64,000 bases of DNA from Cryptomeria japonica (Eukaryota; Streptophyta; Pinopsida; Cupressales; Cupressaceae): positions 139,589,361 through 139,653,360 of the forward strand of contig NC_081406.1 of NCBI RefSeq assembly GCF_030272615.1, in the 5' to 3' direction. The translations under genes were made by a program, and so were the position numbers. Below, piece by piece: positions 60,286 to 64,000 of this stretch; position 1 is the first letter of the stretch, and the number at the start of each line of letters is the position of its first letter. A model generated the notes under the pieces. It saw nothing but the letters and a program-made list of their open reading frames with translations. It had not been told where the DNA came from and did no database searches.

Positions 60286-60355
60286 GAACACTAAACCCTA
60301 AATAGAAAAAAATGAACAAGTCCCAAGAGAAATTTGACTATCTTGGTTGATTAAC

Positions 60356-60376
60356 CCTAAACCCTAAACCCTAAAT
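60356..60376 (-). repeat. interstitial telomere-like repeat
   Basis: Three perfect CCCTAAA units in a row, the complement of the plant telomere unit TTTAGGG. Single ACCCTAAA copies also occur nearby (about 60293 and 60405). Confidence 0.7.
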
Positions 60377-62370
60377 TATAATCTTTAATTATAATCTTTA
60401 ATTAAAACCCTAAACATTGGATTAAGATTCAATAACTTGGCTATAGGATAGTGTATTTTTCCATTGGATTGGATGATAAGTAGAATAAACATAGAGAAAG
60501 GAAAAGATCAAAAACCCTGTAATAATTTATTTTACAAAAGGTTTAACCAAATCTTTATTTACAAATCAAAATAAACTCTAGGATTCATGAAAGTTGCACT
60601 AGAAGAGACAAGTATGGAGGTAGGTAACATCACAATTTTTTTTATCTAAGAGGGGTTTTTCTTCAACCTAATTATGTTCATTATTAATGTAGGCTTATGA
60701 AAATGTATCTTAAGACTCTTTTTAATTATGGACATGAAAATTGTTAAGGTAGTATCAAGGTAGGGTTGTCTAAGAAATGTTTGTTGATTTCTTGAAAGGA
60801 TTGGACTTAGTGACCTACTTGCCTCAAATGGAAAGCAAGAAAGTATAAATAGAAGGTGTACATCAAGAGTTTGAGGTATTGCAATCTTATTGTAGCAATA
60901 TTAGTAAAGTGTTAGTTGGTTTGCAAAATGCACATGAAAATAGTAGAGTGTGTGTTGGAAGTGAATGTATTATATTATGTGAAAGCATTAATTGAAATAG
61001 TAAAATAAGAACCAACAAGAAGGGAGAGTTGAGGGTGGTGTCTATATAGGGTAGATGAGTTATGTATTCTAATATATGACAAATTTTCTTGGATAGGTTT
61101 CATTATAAACCCCACTAAATTACTTAAAAATCTACATGTCTATATAAATTTATTTTGCCAAGTATGTATTAAATTAAAAAACTAATTATATATTTATATG
61201 TGTATGTATCATTTTACATTTAGAATGAATTGATTCTAAATTTTTTATGATAATTGCTTGTATTTCATTACCAAATGTTTATTCTAATTGATATAATTGA
61301 TGTACATAATTAAAATATATTTTGAAAATTATTTAATATGTAAATAAAAGTTGATCTTAAGTAAATAAATTATTTAATATGATATAATGAATTTCCTCTT
61401 AAGTATCACCATCGAAGGGTATGTGATATTCATCTACAAAGGGAATGAAACAATCTACAATAGGATCCTCTAGGAATGGAGAGATATGAGGGTCTTCATG
61501 GATCTCCTAAAGTCTATTCCAAAGTGTGGGGGGTAAATCAATATCCAATGCAATACACATAGAATCATGATCTTGATACTAGATCAAATCACTCCTACAT
61601 GGTCAATGATGTTACACCAAGATTATATATTTTCTAGTGTTTCTAGTTTAGGTATGACTCCATACATAAAAGGAAAATGATTACACCACCTAAAACTTAT
61701 GAAGATACCATTTTACAAAATAATCATAGTTATCCCTTTCTAATTTTACCACAAAAGGATGAATAGAGAAACCTATGATACCTCCTCAAATAAAACCTTA
61801 AAAAATCAATAAAATCAATACATAAAAAACATATCAAACAAATTCATCTCATGTAAGATGATCATTTTCAAGTGCCAAGATGTCCAAGTAAATGACTAGA
61901 ATGTGAAATCACAAAAAAATGGTCATTTATTCAAGATTCAACTTAGTGTAGTACTACTAGTTGCGATCACTAAATCATCCAATGATTCTATAAAAGAACA
62001 CAACAAAGTAGTACATGTATTGACAAGTTCATAGATATAACTTATGACTTTAACTTATGATTATTTTTATGATTTTGATGGAACTTATACTAATTCATCT
62101 TTAGATGTTAAAAAGTATTGTTTGAGTTGCATGGGCATTATGATGTTTTATTTTGTAGAATTTTTCTTATACTTTGATTTAAGTGGATAATATTTCTTAA
62201 ATGATGCTTATTATTACCCACCTATTAATAATATTATAGATCTATGTGAGTTTCCTTTTTTTAAATTTAAGTTGCTAAATTGTATTTAATTATAAGTTTT
62301 TTTGGAAAGTGAAATGTAAATTAAATAGTTTGAAATTGTAAATTTTCCTGTTTGTATATATATGCAAATT
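60377..62370. other. AT-rich stretch, no gene
   Basis: Two kilobases with stops in all frames and no repeat of note seen by eye, except scattered AACCCTAA words near its left end. Confidence 0.5.
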
Positions 62371-62378
62371 ATTTTCAC

Positions 62379-62722
62379 ATGATGGATGAGTTTGAGATAG
62401 ATGAGCTATAAGGTCTAGTACCACATCCACCTCCACCTCCACCTCCACCTCCACCCGATTAGTTGAGACAGACAATTAGGATTAATATTGATGCTTTGAT
62501 TAGAGATATTCATACTATTAGGCGTGAGCCTTATCCACCTCCTCAGTTGTTATGCCTTGCAGATAGTATGCAAGGCATTGTATAGTCTGTGCAGGCATTA
62601 GATAGCAAGCTAGATAGCTATCATAGTTGGTGTGAGGGATTGTGTGCATTTTATGTTGATGGCTTCACATACAAACAAGTTAATGAATTAAAAATAACAA
62701 AAATGGATTTGAAATTTTTTTT
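62379..62722 (+). pseudogene. possible decayed upstream part of the right-edge gene
   Basis: From two adjacent ATGs (62379, 62382) a frame runs about 115 codons with three stops (TAA at 62409, TAG at 62460, TAG at 62583). Each is a single C-to-T step from a Gln codon. It has a run of prolines, then helical text (INIDALIRDIHTIRREPYPPPQLL). It ends in a run of T (about 62715) one base out of frame with the ORF at 62723. It may be the first exon or the N-terminus of that gene, or chance. Confidence 0.35.
62424..62456. repeat. CCACCT microsatellite
   Basis: About five CCACCT units. They read as Pro-Pro on the plus strand and as Val-Glu on the minus strand; the minus-strand frame is a shadow. Confidence 0.8.
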
Positions 62723-64000
62723 TTGAACCCTAAGATGGGTGAAGAGATAGATCCGAAGAAGCCACAGATCTCTATTCGATGGTGTAGGCACCCGGGTATT
62801 GCTAGCCACTTTTGGGAGTGGTGGAGGATGGTCTTTGACCATCCATCACACTCCAATCATGAGGTCCTGATGTATTTTTTGAAGAAATTATGGGCCGAAT
62901 TTGAATTGGGCAAAAATCCCAATTACTTTGATATTAGATCATTTCAGGGGGTTGGGAGAGGCATGCCCCAAGATAGGCGAGGAGAAAAATTGAGCGACAG
63001 GGTTAGAAACCATGCGCACGATGATCCATTGGTTCCTCTTCCATCACCAGTTGTTCCAGCACCTACCCATCATCGAGCAGTGGATTCTACTCTAGGTTCA
63101 TTGAGTGCCCTGTCGAGAAATTTGGTACAACAATTGTGGGAGGTGAGGGCTACCCCCTGCATAGCACATGTTTGCACGAGTTGTGGGGATGTATGTAGGG
63201 GTCCACAGAATGAGGCTACCCTTCGAGGAGATGGTGATTTTGATGATGTTGATGCTGCCCATGGTGGTTATGATGATGCCGAGGAGGCTGCACATGCTGA
63301 TGTCATCTCTTCATATGTTGATCTCCTATGGGCAGACGATGATCAGCCTACAGAGGTACAAATTTATTTGTATAATTTACAGTGCAATATTAAATTCCTT
63401 ATATATACACATATGAACCATAACATGAGTCAATTTTTTCTGAACAGAGGATGGATCATACCACATCATTGAGAAACCGACAACATGTTACCTAATACCT
63501 AGAGATGTTGGTGCCCCATTTACGGTATGCACTTTCATCTAGATACATTGTATTGATATGTACATTTAAAATAAACAATAGATTTTTTAATGTAATGATG
63601 TAAATATGATATTTTTTTCAATTTTGTAGGGTGCTTCGTGTAGCACTGAGGTGGGTAGTTCTTCACATGACCCATGGACCACTGACGCTCAGCCTCATAT
63701 ACCACTAGTATGTTTTTCATCCATTAATTTGAAGTGTTTACATGCTTACTAATTTATGTACAACTTTGATTCAATATTCATTATTTTTTGCAATTGTAGG
63801 CTTCTGGATTGTTTGATGGTGCATCACATGTACGCCTTCGACCATCAGTTACTTTTCCTGCATCACATGTATTCTTTTTTGTGATAATCTTGTAGTCTAT
63901 ATATATACTTTATAATTTATGTATATATACAAGTTTGATTCATGCTTTATATATGTTGTTCAAGTCGATACCCTACCAGTATTGGTATGGCTATGGGATT
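62723..64000 (+). CDS. unrecognised spliced gene, 5' part (runs off the window)
   Basis: Exon 1 runs from 62723 (or ATG 62732) to 63355. Four further exons fit GT-AG rules and stay open: 63450-63524 (25 codons), 63630-63707 (26), 63800-63868 (23) and 63965-64000 (12, incomplete). Introns are 92-105 bases, AT-rich, and all in phase 0. Exon 1 has a Trp-rich part (WCRHPGIASHFWEWWRM, residues about 20-37), a basic RGMPQDRRGEK stretch, a Pro-rich VPLPSPVVPAP linker, a CTSCGDVC motif (about 63175) and an acidic DGDFDDVDAAH tail. No domain was recognised. Without splicing the frame would end at 63472. The gene shows no stop in these exons, so it could be live or a recently dead copy. A spliced transposase or host gene are both possible. 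Confidence 0.5.

Noticed and set aside
60011-60291. Minus-strand Phe/Tyr-rich repeat frames
   Set aside because: Translation of AT-rich sequence and the 53-bp tandem repeat.
62290-62475. Minus-strand Val-Glu repeat frame
   Set aside because: Reading of the CCACCT microsatellite.
1-64000. tRNA, rRNA, CRISPR, organelle DNA or bacterial genes
   Set aside because: None seen on either strand; the tRNA-like matches are only retrotransposon primer sites.

Overview
The window is a repeat-rich nuclear segment of a large plant genome. It holds nested plant LTR retrotransposons whose primers are plant initiator tRNA-Met and probably plant tRNA-Trp. It also holds plant L1-type LINEs with an RNase H domain, a short plant-type telomere array (CCCTAAA x3), small GT-AG introns, and long AT-rich stretches without genes. 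The low gene density, the size of the elements and their heavy decay suggest a gymnosperm or a similar giant genome. The species cannot be fixed from the sequence alone. No bacterial operon, CRISPR array, tRNA or rRNA gene was seen.

Layout. 0.2-0.57 kb: GTTCAA-rich minisatellite. 1.0-3.5 kb: minus-strand Ty1/copia relic (gag, PBS, part of an LTR). 3.47-11.29 kb: a complete LTR element (element I) with a tRNA-Met PBS and a zinc-knuckle gag but no pol. Instead it has a second gene of about 1,120 codons preceded by its own TATA box. 11.3-12.4 kb: flank, perhaps the rest of the interrupted LTR. 12.4-13.8 kb: first copy of a 1.4-kb repeat (A1). 13.8-22.8 kb: a Ty3/gypsy-like element (element II) with a tRNA-Trp-type PBS. 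Its long ORF joins a repetitive non-gag protein to a retropepsin and a G-patch-like segment, and it lacks reverse transcriptase and integrase. 22.8-26.7 kb: AT-rich, ending in a PPT and the start of another LTR. 26.70-34.44 kb: a full-length LINE flanked by a perfect 17-bp target-site duplication. 35.0-36.45 kb: second 1.4-kb repeat (A2). 36.48-50.91 kb: a Ty1/copia element (III) with a perfect 5-bp TSD, split in its protease region by a second complete Ty1/copia element (IV, 39.29-45.97 kb). 50.9-54.3 kb: AT-rich, no gene seen. 54.3-56.65 kb: minus-strand ORF relics. 56.9-59.6 kb: 5'-truncated minus-strand LINE. 59.6-60.4 kb: GC-rich hairpin array, a 53-bp tandem repeat and telomere-like repeats. 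62.4-64.0 kb: start of a spliced, unrecognised gene running off the window.

How the parts relate. Nothing here looks like a working pathway. Elements I and II keep LTRs, PBS and PPT but lack the polymerase domains, so any copying would need proteins from autonomous relatives. The other elements keep recognisable domains but carry stops, frameshifts and lost catalytic residues. Most in-frame stops are TAG, TAA or TGA where CAG, CAA or CGA is expected, which is the mark of cytosine-methylation decay. By eye, the LTR pairs of element II are most alike (about 2% different in the parts compared), while those of I, III and IV differ by roughly 5-7%. The best candidates for something undescribed are the accessory gene of element I, the repetitive protein of element II, the hairpin array near 59.7 kb, and the phase-0 micro-exon gene at the right edge.
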